This document shows, piece by piece, positions 29,984 through 37,495 of a DNA stretch of 42,983 nt; positions within the stretch are counted from its first letter, which is position 1; every line of letters begins with the position of its first letter. This stretch comes from an uncultured Oscillospiraceae bacterium (lineage in GTDB: Bacteria; Bacillota; Clostridia; Oscillospirales; Oscillospiraceae): contig CALWYD010000073.1 of assembly GCA_944385675.1 (NCBI GenBank), positions 1 to 42,983 on the forward strand, read 5' to 3'. The notes beneath the pieces were generated by a model that did no database searches, was not told the DNA's origin, and worked only from the letters and a program-made list of their open reading frames with translations. The translations under genes and the position numbers were made by a program.

Positions 29984-32077
29984 TTAATTAAAGATGTCCG
30001 GGGTGTCAGCGAACAGCCGGCGTACCTGGTCCAGCACCGGGCGGTTTTCCGCCTGGGTGAGGTGGGGATCCTGCTGCAGCAGGAAGCGGGCGGCCTGCTG
30101 GGCCTGGGTAAGCAGGCGGGTGTCCCCTGTCAAGTCAGCCAGCTTCATCTGGGGCAGGCCGTGCTGCCGGCTGCCGAAGAAGTCGCCTGGGCCCCGCAAG
30201 CGCAGATCCTCTTCAGCGATGTGAAAGCCGTCGGTGGTGGAGGATAGAATCCGCAGCCGCTGCAGGGTTTCGGGGTTGCGGGTGGAGGTCACCAGCACAC
30301 AGTAAGACTGGTGCCTGCCCCGGCCCACCCGGCCCCGGAGCTGGTGCAGCTGGCTGAGACCAAAGCGGTCAGCGTTTTCTACAATCATCAGGGAGGCGTT
30401 GGGCACGTCCACCCCCACCTCCACCACGGTGGTGGAGACCAGTATCTGGATCTCTCCGGCGGCAAAGGCGGCCATGACCTGTTCCTTTTCCCGGGGACGC
30501 AGTCTGCCGTGAAGCACGCCCACCCGAAGTTCGGGGAAAATTTCCCGCTGCAGGCGGGCGGCGTAGCTTTTCACCGCTTTTAGGTTGGGAGAGCGCTCCT
30601 CTTCCCCGGGCAGAGCGGCCTGGGGGTTGTCTTCTACTGCCGGGCAGATAAGATAGACCTGCCGGCCCAGGGCCACCTGGGCCCGGACGAAGTGGTACAT
30701 CCGCTCCCGCTTGTCCTCCCCAACCACATAGGTGGCCACCGGTGTGCGGCCGGGGGGAAGCTGATCGATGACAGACACGTCCAGATCCCCATAGATGATA
30801 AGAGCGAGGGTGCGGGGAATTGGGGTGGCGGACATGACCAGTACGTGGGGGGGCGGCATGCCTCCCGTCCCCGATTTATCCGCCAGGGCGGCGCGCTGGG
30901 CTACGCCGAAGCGGTGCTGTTCATCTGCGATGATGAGGGCCAGGCGGCGGAAGGATACCTGAGGGGAGATAAGGGCGTGGGTGCCCACCGCCAAGTCGAG
31001 CTCCCCTGCCGCCAGGGCCCGGCGGATCTCCCCCTTTTCCCGGGGGGAGAGGGCGCCGGTAAGCAGCCCCACCCGCATGCCCGACGGGGCCAGCAGGGCG
31101 GACAGGGAGCGGTAGTGCTGCTCGGCCAGCACCTCGGTGGGGGCCATAAGGGCAGCCTGACATCCTCCCCGGGCAGCCATCCAGGCGGCAAAGGCTGCCA
31201 CCGCCGTCTTACCTGAGCCTACGTCCCCCTGAACCAGCCGGTTCATGGGCCGGCCGGCGGACAGGTCGGCGGCGATCTCTCTCATGACCCGTTCCTGGGC
31301 AGAAGTGGGGGCAAAGGGGAGAAGGGATGTAAACTCCCCCAGGGGCCGGGAGGGCAGGGCGCAGCCCACCTCCCCTGTCCGGCGTCCTTTCAGCAGGGAA
31401 AGACCCACAGACAGGTAGAATAGCTCCTCAAATGTGAGTCGGCGCCGGGCCAGTTCCAGGGCGCGGTCGTCCGCCGGGAAGTGGATGTGATTCAGGGCGT
31501 ACTCCAGCCCGGCCAGCTGGTACTCCCGACGTAGGGCAGCAGGCAAAGTCTCAGGCAGCTGACCAGCGCAGGGCAGAGCCTGTTGGGTCAGGGAGGAAAT
31601 GAGATGGTTGGAGATGCCGGCGGTCAGGGGGTACAAAGGCATGATCCGGCCGGTGGCGAGGGGGCGATCCGCCCGCTCAAAGACGGGGTTAACCATGGAG
31701 CGCCGGCGGCCCTGTTCCTCCACAGCGCCGAAAAAGACATACTCCACCCCCACCTGCAGGGCCTTTTCCACGTAGGACTGGTTGAAGAAGGTGAGGTGGA
31801 GCACCCCTGTCTCGTCTGCGGCCTTGAGCTGTACCAGCTCCAGCCCCTTTCGAATACGAGAAAAGCGGGGACGCTGGGCCACCAGGGCGGTGATGCATAT
31901 CCGGACACCCAGGGGAGCGCCCTGGATGGTATAGTGCTGCCGCCGGTCCTCATACCCTCTGGGATAGTAGGTCACAAGATCTTCCGCCCGGAGGAGGCCC
32001 AGTTTGGCCAGCTTTTCCCCCCGTGTCTTCCCCACACCGGGAAACCGGGTGAGAGGGGTATCCAGGGTCACGGTCAC
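29984..32077 (-). CDS. recG: ATP-dependent DNA helicase RecG (GTG start)
   Basis: A 697-residue protein. The start is GTG 32077, eight bases after AGGAGG; no ATG with a ribosome site is available. The N-terminal wedge region includes FPGVGKTRGEKLAKLGL and YYPRGYEDRR. Helicase motifs are Walker A GDVGSGKT, motif II DEQHRFG, motif III SATPIPRT, and the C-terminal lobe with VGVDVPNASLMIVENADRFG and QLRGRVGRG. It reverses stalled forks and migrates Holliday junctions. Its promoter is divergent from the next gene's. Confidence 0.96.
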   Translation of the reverse strand: MTVTLDTPLTRFPGVGKTRGEKLAKLGLLRAEDLVTYYPRGYEDRRQHYTIQGAPLGVRICITALVAQRPRFSRIRKGLELVQLKAADETGVLHLTFFNQSYVEKALQVGVEYVFFGAVEEQGRRRSMVNPVFERADRPLATGRIMPLYPLTAGISNHLISSLTQQALPCAGQLPETLPAALRREYQLAGLEYALNHIHFPADDRALELARRRLTFEELFYLSVGLSLLKGRRTGEVGCALPSRPLGEFTSLLPFAPTSAQERVMREIAADLSAGRPMNRLVQGDVGSGKTAVAAFAAWMAARGGCQAALMAPTEVLAEQHYRSLSALLAPSGMRVGLLTGALSPREKGEIRRALAAGELDLAVGTHALISPQVSFRRLALIIADEQHRFGVAQRAALADKSGTGGMPPPHVLVMSATPIPRTLALIIYGDLDVSVIDQLPPGRTPVATYVVGEDKRERMYHFVRAQVALGRQVYLICPAVEDNPQAALPGEEERSPNLKAVKSYAARLQREIFPELRVGVLHGRLRPREKEQVMAAFAAGEIQILVSTTVVEVGVDVPNASLMIVENADRFGLSQLHQLRGRVGRGRHQSYCVLVTSTRNPETLQRLRILSSTTDGFHIAEEDLRLRGPGDFFGSRQHGLPQMKLADLTGDTRLLTQAQQAARFLLQQDPHLTQAENRPVLDQVRRLFADTPDIFN

Positions 32078-32132
32078 GGGGATCACCTCCTGGGGAAATG
32101 GTAGAGCAGGACCGGTGGGGTTGGTTTCCGCT

Positions 32133-32161
32133 ATTCTACCACACTTTGTCCGGGGAGTAAA
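32133..32161 (-). promoter_or_regulatory. recG promoter
   Basis: On the minus strand TTTACT (plus 32156-32161), a 17-base spacer and TAGAAT (plus 32133-32138). Confidence 0.55.
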
Positions 32162-32176
32162 GGCGAAAAGGCACCC

Positions 32177-32205
32177 TTGCCAAAGGGGTTGGGGAACGAT
32201 ATAAT
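32177..32205 (+). promoter_or_regulatory. Promoter of the third hydroxyacid dehydrogenase
   Basis: TTGCCA at 32177-32182, a 17-base spacer and a perfect TATAAT at 32200-32205. Confidence 0.8.
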
Positions 32206-32243
32206 GGGGCAGAAGATGCAGACGGGCAAGAGGAGGAACACAT

Positions 32244-33182
32244 ATGACTGAACATATTTTGAATCTGCTTCCCCTGAAAGAGGGGGAGCGGGAGGAATTT
32301 GAGTCGGCGGCGCCCGACGCCATCCACACCTATGCCGGGCGCAGCACCGTTACCCCTGAGCAGTTGGCTGAGGCCACTATTATTTTCGGCTGGCCCCGGG
32401 CGGAGGAGCTATGCCATGCCCGGAATCTAAAGTGGCTGCAGACCATGTGGGCGGGCACCGATGAGTATGAGGGGGATGGAATTTTGCCTTCAGGGGTAAT
32501 CATGTCCTCCTCCAGCGGCAGCAACAGCCTGAGCGTGGCGGAGCATATGCTGGCAGGCCTGCTGGCCCTGTGCCGGCGGCTGCCCACCTACCGGGACAGC
32601 CAAAAGGCGCACCGCTGGACGGACGAGGGGATGATGAAGACCATCTACGGGGGCACCGTACTTGTGGTGGGGGCGGGGCATGTGGGATCCACCTTTGGAG
32701 GCATGTGCCGCGCCCTGGGTGCCCGTACCATCGGTCTGAAGCGGAAGGTGACCGGGCCGGTGGAGGGCTTTGACCAGGTGTTTCCCCTGGAGGAGTTGGA
32801 CCGGCTGCTGCCTCAGGCGGATGTGGTGGCCCTGACCCTGCCCCACAACCCCCAGAGCGTGGGGCTGATGAACAGGGCGCGCATCGCCCTGATGAAGGAG
32901 GATGCCATCCTGCTCAGTGCCGGCCGGGGGACAGTTCTGGATCAACAGGCCCTGGTTGAGGCCATGGAGGGGGGCAAGCTGTGGGGGGCGGCGCTGGACG
33001 TGACTGTCCCGGAGCCCCTGCCTGAGGACAGCCCCCTGTGGGATGTTCCAAACCTGCTGCTCACCCCCCATGTGGGGGGTGGAATGCGCCTGGAGATTAC
33101 CCGGCGCAAATGCGTGGAAATTGCCCTTGATAACTTGCGCCGGTACATGGCCGGGGAGCCCCTGGTCAACCGGGTACGGTGA
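32244..33182 (+). CDS. D-2-hydroxyacid dehydrogenase (GhrA/CtBP-like)
   Basis: A 312-residue protein starting at ATG 32244 behind AGGAGG. The NAD-binding loop is VLVVGAGHVGSTFGGMCRALG (139-159); the second-strand end reads GLKRK, with basic residues where NAD enzymes have an aspartate, which favours NADP. Catalytic residues are R228 (SAGRGT), E257 (VPEPLPED) and H276 (LTPHVGGG). It probably reduces glyoxylate, hydroxypyruvate or another 2-oxoacid. It is a single gene divergent from recG, ending in the first of two identical terminators. Confidence 0.88.
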   Translation: MTEHILNLLPLKEGEREEFESAAPDAIHTYAGRSTVTPEQLAEATIIFGWPRAEELCHARNLKWLQTMWAGTDEYEGDGILPSGVIMSSSSGSNSLSVAEHMLAGLLALCRRLPTYRDSQKAHRWTDEGMMKTIYGGTVLVVGAGHVGSTFGGMCRALGARTIGLKRKVTGPVEGFDQVFPLEELDRLLPQADVVALTLPHNPQSVGLMNRARIALMKEDAILLSAGRGTVLDQQALVEAMEGGKLWGAALDVTVPEPLPEDSPLWDVPNLLLTPHVGGGMRLEITRRKCVEIALDNLRRYMAGEPLVNRVR

Positions 33183-33190
33183 CAGAACAG

Positions 33191-33221
33191 AAAACAGGAG
33201 GGACGCACTGCGTCCCTCCTG
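33191..33221. terminator. Palindromic terminator, copy 1 of a 31-bp repeat
   Basis: AAAA followed by 13-base arms (CAGGAGGGACGCA, 33195-33207, and complement 33209-33221). It lies between the convergent dehydrogenase and XRE genes. The whole 31 bases recur exactly at 33772-33802. Confidence 0.85.
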
Positions 33222-33232
33222 CTGCTCTCTGC

Positions 33233-33469
33233 TCAGGGCAGTCCGATAAAGAAGTCCTGGTACTCCGCCTGAAAAATCTCTTTCAACGCAACCAGCTCAC
33301 TCACTTTGATATTCATGCGATTGGTCTCCAATTTTGCATAGGTGCTTTTGGAAATGCTTAAGCCCATCAGCTGGAGCTTCGCCACTGCCTGGTCCTGGGT
33401 CATACCTGTTCTGCGGCGCAGCGCCTGAATGTTGTGTCCAATATCCAGATCCGGTCGAATCTTCTGCAT
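33233..33469 (-). CDS. XRE-family helix-turn-helix regulator
   Basis: A 78-residue protein starting at ATG 33469 with GGTGGAG upstream; ATG 33481 is in frame but has no ribosome site. The HTH covers most of the protein: IGHNIQALRRRTGMTQDQAV, SISKSTYAKLETNRMNIKVSE, ending EYQDFFIG. This single-domain type is common in Clostridia. It is divergent from a 57-residue membrane protein and probably represses it: a small dyad lies at that gene's transcription start. Confidence 0.85.
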   Translation of the reverse strand: MQKIRPDLDIGHNIQALRRRTGMTQDQAVAKLQLMGLSISKSTYAKLETNRMNIKVSELVALKEIFQAEYQDFFIGLP

Positions 33470-33505
33470 AGCTCCACCCATAATTCGCAATAAAGAATTT
33501 ATGAG

Positions 33506-33534
33506 TTGAGTTTATCCGCTTTGTGTATTATAAT
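33506..33534 (+). promoter_or_regulatory. Promoter of the 57-residue membrane protein
   Basis: TTGAGT at 33506-33511, a 17-base spacer and a perfect TATAAT at 33529-33534. Confidence 0.75.
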
Positions 33535-33535
33535 G

Positions 33536-33551
33536 TTTCGTGATAACGAAA
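33536..33551. promoter_or_regulatory. Candidate XRE operator
   Basis: TTTCGT-GATA-ACGAAA is a perfect 6-bp dyad at the predicted start site of the small membrane protein gene, between the two divergent genes. Confidence 0.45.
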
Positions 33552-33570
33552 TTTGCGTGGTGGGAAACTT

Positions 33571-33744
33571 ATGATGAAGCGGCCTATGTGGATCAGGGTT
33601 TTGGTTGGAATTGGGGCACTTTTGTTTTTTCTGGTGCTATCCATTCTGACTCAGTCTGTTTTGGGGGAGTACAGTTTGTTTCTGATTCTTCCGGGGGCAG
33701 GAATATTCATTTATCTGAATCCGGAGCTGATGCGTGGGGATTAG
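33571..33744 (+). CDS. Small two-helix membrane protein, unknown function
   Basis: A 57-residue protein; ATG 33571 lies six bases after GGTGGG. A basic start (MMKRPMWIR) leads into two hydrophobic segments, VLVGIGALLFFLVLSIL and YSLFLILPGAGIFIYL, with a short acidic tail. No family is recognised. A strong promoter drives it, and the XRE gene is divergent, so it may be a regulated membrane effector, a toxin-like peptide or a quality-control factor. None of these is shown by sequence. Confidence 0.65.
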   Translation: MMKRPMWIRVLVGIGALLFFLVLSILTQSVLGEYSLFLILPGAGIFIYLNPELMRGD

Positions 33745-33771
33745 ACGGAAGATGCTGACATCCATAATATT

Positions 33772-33802
33772 AAAACAGGAGGGACGCACTGCGTCCCTCC
33801 TG
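33772..33802. terminator. Palindromic terminator, copy 2 of a 31-bp repeat
   Basis: Identical over 31 bases to 33191-33221. It lies between the convergent small membrane protein gene and asnS. Confidence 0.85.
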
Positions 33803-33820
33803 TTCTGTATGGTGGGGAAT

Positions 33821-35215
33821 TTAAAAATCCGCGTTGCCCACCGTTCTTGGGTGGAGCTCCACGTCCCGGATGTTGATGATGCCGGTGAGGTACATGACCA
33901 TCCGCTCAAAGCCCAGACCGTATCCGGCGTGGCGGCAGGAACCGTAGCGGCGCAGATCGCAGTACCACCAGTAGTCCTCCGGGTTCATGCCCAGTTCCTT
34001 GATGCGGGCCTCCAGAATATCCAGACGTTCCTCGCGCTGGCTTCCGCCGATGATCTCTCCGATGCCGGGCACCAGGCAGTCGGCGGCGGCCACTGTCTTG
34101 CCATCATCGTTCAGGCGCATATAGAAAGCCTTAATCTCCTTGGGGTAGTCGGTGACAAACACCGGGCGCTTATACACCTGCTCGGTGAGGTAGCGCTCAT
34201 GCTCGGTCTGCAGGTCGCAGCCCCACTCCACCTTGTAGTCGAACTTGTCGTTATTTTTCTTCAGGATCTCCACCGCCTCGGTGTAGCTCACCCGGGCAAA
34301 GTCGGAGGAGGCCACATGTTCCAGCCGCTCCTTGAGCCCCTTGTCCACAAAGGAGTTGAAGAAATTCATCTCGTCAGGGCACTTGGACATGACCGTGCCG
34401 ATGATATACTTGATCATGGCCTCGGCAGTGTCCATGTAGTCGTTCAAATCGGCAAAAGCCATCTCCGGCTCAATCATCCAGAACTCGGCGGCGTGGCGCT
34501 GGGTGTTGGAGTTCTCCGCCCGGAAGGTGGGGCCGAAGGTGTAGACGTTGCCGAAGGCCATGGCAAAGTTCTCGCAGTTGAGCTGGCCGGAGACCGTGAG
34601 GTTGGCCCGCTTGCCGAAGAAATCCTGGGAGTAGTCCACGGTGCCGTCCTGGTTTTTGGGTACGTTTTCCAGATCCAGGGTGGTCACCTGGAACATCTCT
34701 CCGGCCCCCTCACAGTCGGAGGCGGTGATAATGGGGGTGTGGACATAGACAAAGCCCTGATCCTGGAAGAAACAGTGGATGGCATGGGCGGCCACAGAGC
34801 GTACCCGGAAGGCGGCGGAGAAAAGATTGGTACGGGGGCGCAGGTGCTGAATGGTGCGGAGAAACTCCACACTGTGGCGCTTTTTCTGCAGAGGGTAGTC
34901 AGGGGCAGAGGGGCCCTCTACCGTGATGGAGGCGGCCTTTACCTCCAGGGGCTGCTTGGCCTGGGGGGTGAGCACCACAGTGCCGGTGACAATGAGGGCT
35001 GCCCCCACGTTCTGCCCGGCAATCTCCTTGTAGTTGTCCAGCACGCCCGCGTCCATGACCACCTGCAGGTTTTTAAAGCAGGAGCCATCGTTAAGCTCAA
35101 TAAAGCCAAAGCCCTTCATGTCCCGGATGGTTCGGGCCCAGCCGCAGATGGTGACCGGCTGGCCGTCCAGAGCGTCCTGGTCGGCAAAAACAGAAGCGAT
35201 GGTGATACGCTGCAT
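33821..35215 (-). CDS. asnS: Asparaginyl-tRNA synthetase
   Basis: A 464-residue class II synthetase. ATG 35215 is chosen for GGAGAGGA seven bases upstream; ATG 35230 is in frame but has no ribosome site. The N-terminal OB fold binds the anticodon ([21 protein letters not shown]). The catalytic core has motif 2 [20 protein letters not shown] and motif 3 [13 protein letters not shown]. The [15 protein letters not shown] sequence fits AsnRS rather than AspRS. It charges tRNA-Asn directly. It has its own promoter and no T-box leader. Confidence 0.96.
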   Translation of the reverse strand: MQRITIASVFADQDALDGQPVTICGWARTIRDMKGFGFIELNDGSCFKNLQVVMDAGVLDNYKEIAGQNVGAALIVTGTVVLTPQAKQPLEVKAASITVEGPSAPDYPLQKKRHSVEFLRTIQHLRPRTNLFSAAFRVRSVAAHAIHCFFQDQGFVYVHTPIITASDCEGAGEMFQVTTLDLENVPKNQDGTVDYSQDFFGKRANLTVSGQLNCENFAMAFGNVYTFGPTFRAENSNTQRHAAEFWMIEPEMAFADLNDYMDTAEAMIKYIIGTVMSKCPDEMNFFNSFVDKGLKERLEHVASSDFARVSYTEAVEILKKNNDKFDYKVEWGCDLQTEHERYLTEQVYKRPVFVTDYPKEIKAFYMRLNDDGKTVAAADCLVPGIGEIIGGSQREERLDILEARIKELGMNPEDYWWYCDLRRYGSCRHAGYGLGFERMVMYLTGIINIRDVELHPRTVGNADF

Positions 35216-35246
35216 AGCATTCCTCTCCATATCATTTCAGACAAAT

Positions 35247-35267
35247 AAGCCCGGAGAACCCGGGCTT
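35247..35267 (-). promoter_or_regulatory. Hairpin at the 5' end of the asnS transcript
   Basis: AAGCCCGG (35247-35254) and CCGGGCTT (35260-35267) pair perfectly. On the minus strand this begins at about the predicted start site. On the plus strand it is followed by five T, so it could also end an antisense transcript across asnS. Confidence 0.55.
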
Positions 35268-35271
35268 TTTC

Positions 35272-35300
35272 ATTATAATGCTTTTTCACGCCTTTTACAA
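35272..35300 (-). promoter_or_regulatory. asnS promoter
   Basis: On the minus strand TTGTAA (plus 35295-35300), a 17-base spacer and a perfect TATAAT (plus 35272-35277). Confidence 0.8.
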
Positions 35301-35366
35301 GAGGAGTGGCGGATTTTCCCCTGAAAAGAGGGGAAAATTCTGACACAATCTTTACCCCTCTTTCCC

Positions 35367-35395
35367 TTGACAGGAAATAGAGAGGCAGATATAAT
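35367..35395 (+). promoter_or_regulatory. Consensus promoter of the tetR-efflux operon
   Basis: A perfect TTGACA at 35367-35372, a 17-base spacer and a perfect TATAAT at 35390-35395. So strong a promoter implies tight repression by default. Confidence 0.92.
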
Positions 35396-35398
35396 CTG

Positions 35399-35427
35399 TG
35401 ACAGTCTGTCATAATGACAAGTTGTCA
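35399..35427 (+). promoter_or_regulatory. Two tandem TetR operators
   Basis: TGACAGTCTGTCA (35399-35411) and TGACAAGTTGTCA (35415-35427) are each perfect 6-bp dyads around one base, 16 bases centre to centre. They cover the transcription start and early leader, right below the consensus promoter and 18 bases before tetR. Confidence 0.85.
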
Positions 35428-35445
35428 TATTTTGGAGGGGACCTT

Positions 35446-36075
35446 ATGCCCACCAGTACATTTTTTCGCCTGCCGGAGGAGAAGCGCCAGCGTCTGTTGG
35501 ACGCGGCCTGGGCAGAATTCACCCAGGTGCGCTATGTGGACGTATCCATCAACAAAATTATTCGGCAGGCCAGGATTCCCAGAGGCAGCTTCTACCAGTA
35601 TTTTACGGACAAGGAGGAGCTGTTTTACTACTTGCTGGGGGAAATGCGGAAGTACTTTGCACGGGTGCTGGAGGATGTCCTGCGGGAGAAGAAGGGGGAT
35701 CTGTTTGCCATGCCCCTGGCGGCCTTTGACCGCTTTGTCCGCCGGGGAGGGAGCGCCGACCAGGAGCTGATGCGGTGCATCCAGATAATGCGACGCAACC
35801 AGGGGATGGATGTGCGGTGGATGGAGGACGGGGAGCGGCGGCTGCTGCCCCGGGCCATGGAGGAGCAGGTGGATACAGCCGGCCTGCGCAGCGGGGAGAG
35901 GTCCTTTTTGGAGCACATATTTTTCCTGCTGATGGGGGCGCTGATCTGCGCAGTGATGACTACCCTGCAAAAACCTGAATCGTGGGAAGAACAGCGAGAG
36001 ATGTTGTGCCAACGGGTGGACATCGTCCGCCAGGGCAGCTTGGCCCGGCCGGTGTCCTGTCCCGGGGCGCAGTAA
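35446..36075 (+). CDS. TetR-family transcriptional repressor of the efflux operon
   Basis: A 209-residue protein starting at ATG 35446 behind GGAGGGG. The N-terminal HTH is standard: RQRLLDAAWAEFTQVRYVDVSINKIIRQARIPRGSFYQYFTDKEEL, about residues 14-59 (RGSFYQYF is the recognition segment). The C-terminal helical ligand domain ends in a hydrophobic stretch. It leads the operon, 11 bases before the TolC-like gene, and two matching dyads lie at its promoter, so it should repress itself and the pump until an effector binds. Confidence 0.92.
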   Translation: MPTSTFFRLPEEKRQRLLDAAWAEFTQVRYVDVSINKIIRQARIPRGSFYQYFTDKEELFYYLLGEMRKYFARVLEDVLREKKGDLFAMPLAAFDRFVRRGGSADQELMRCIQIMRRNQGMDVRWMEDGERRLLPRAMEEQVDTAGLRSGERSFLEHIFFLLMGALICAVMTTLQKPESWEEQREMLCQRVDIVRQGSLARPVSCPGAQ

Positions 36076-36086
36076 GGAGGGAAAAC

Positions 36087-37475
36087 ATGAAACATCAAAA
36101 GCTTACCTCGCTGCTGCTGGCAGGGGCTCTGGCCCTGGGGCTGTGCGGTGTATCCGTCTTGGCGGCCGACCCGGGGGAGGATCCCTCTGCTGCCCAGGGG
36201 CAGGAGCAGCTCCTCCAAACCCAGGAGGAAGGTGTGCCCCAGGGAGAAAACCCGGAACAGGGAGAAGCTGCGCAGGGGGAGAAAATCCCCGAAGGGGAGG
36301 AGAGCCCAGAGGGGGAGGAGGTCCCGGAGGAAGAAGAGGAGCCGGAGGATGTCTCCCAACAGCCCCAGCCTGACCCGGAGGGGGTGCTGTCCTTTGCTAA
36401 TATCGCCTCCCGGGTACGCTCCGGAGATTACAACTATCTGGTACTGGAGGAGACCATTGCCCAGGTGGAAGCCACAGACTACCAGCAGCTGCAGGAGGAC
36501 CTGCGTGATGGGCTGAACGGGATGGCGGATATTATATGGTTTATGTGGAACAATCCGTCCGCCTCCGCCTCCAGCCAGTCTCTCCAGGCCCAGTACGACG
36601 CCATGCGCCAGCAATTTGACGATCTGAAGGAGGGCAAGATCCAGCAGGATGCCGCCGACACCGTACGCCAGCTGCGCAGTACCCAGGACGGGCTGGTGCT
36701 GCTGGCCCAGAGCATGTATATCCAACTCAGCGAGCTGGCGGCTACTGACCAAACCCTGGAGCGGGGGCTGGCCGCCCTGGATCGCCAGATTGAGGAGCTG
36801 GAACTGCGCTATGAGCTGGGCCAAGTCTCTGCCCTCACCCTCCGGCAGACCCAGGCGGGGCGCACCTCCCTGGTCAGCCAGCGGGAGACTCTGGCTGCTT
36901 CCGCCCGGAGCTTGGCCATGAACCTGCAGGCCATGACCGGACTGGAACTGACGGGGAAGCTGAGCCTGACCGCCCTGCCCCAGGTAGGGCAGGCAGAACT
37001 GGACGCTATGAACCTGGAGGCCGACCTGGAGGCCGCCAAGCAGGCCAGCTACACCCTCTACGCCGCCCAGAAGACTCTGGAGGAGGCGGAGGAGGACTAC
37101 AAACAGGCGGGCCGGGATTACAACTATGACAAAGAGGACTACCGGTATATTCAGGCCGAGCACGCCTGGCAGAGCGCCCAGTATACATACCAGGGAGCGG
37201 TACAGAGCTTTGAGCTCTCCTTCCGGACCCTGTACGACCAGGTGAAGGACTATGAGCAGGTGCTTGGGGCCGCCCAGACCGCTCTGGCGGTGGAACAGGA
37301 CAACTACAGGGTAGATCAGCTGAAATATGAGCAGGGAACCATTTCCCACAACACCCTGCTCACCGCCCAGGACGATCTGGCCGCTGCCCAGGATACGGTG
37401 GATACGGCCCGGCGCAATTTGTTTTCCGCCTATAACAATTATCAATGGGCCGTGGACTGCGGCATTTTAAACTAA
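36087..37475 (+). CDS. TolC-like outer-membrane-efflux family protein with acidic linker
   Basis: A 462-residue protein starting at ATG 36087 behind AAGGAGGG. A signal peptide ends near VLAAD (about 27). Residues about 28-99 are a low-complexity Glu/Pro/Gly linker (for example EGEEVPEEEEEPED). From about 100 on, long Ala/Gln-rich coiled coils match the OEP/TolC repeat, with typical phrases such as LGQVSALTLRQTQAG and YEQGTISHNTLLTAQDDLAAA. In Gram-negatives this family forms the outer-membrane duct. This organism is presumed to have one membrane, so the protein may form a periplasm-like wall duct or stabilise the pump. The adaptor gene follows after 20 bases. Confidence 0.85.
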   Translation: MKHQKLTSLLLAGALALGLCGVSVLAADPGEDPSAAQGQEQLLQTQEEGVPQGENPEQGEAAQGEKIPEGEESPEGEEVPEEEEEPEDVSQQPQPDPEGVLSFANIASRVRSGDYNYLVLEETIAQVEATDYQQLQEDLRDGLNGMADIIWFMWNNPSASASSQSLQAQYDAMRQQFDDLKEGKIQQDAADTVRQLRSTQDGLVLLAQSMYIQLSELAATDQTLERGLAALDRQIEELELRYELGQVSALTLRQTQAGRTSLVSQRETLAASARSLAMNLQAMTGLELTGKLSLTALPQVGQAELDAMNLEADLEAAKQASYTLYAAQKTLEEAEEDYKQAGRDYNYDKEDYRYIQAEHAWQSAQYTYQGAVQSFELSFRTLYDQVKDYEQVLGAAQTALAVEQDNYRVDQLKYEQGTISHNTLLTAQDDLAAAQDTVDTARRNLFSAYNNYQWAVDCGILN

Positions 37476-37495
37476 CCCACAGGAGGAAGTGCTGT

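Noticed and set aside
35231-35397. T-box riboswitch upstream of asnS
   Set aside because: No T-box sequence or specifier loop is present, and the promoter is too close to the start codon.
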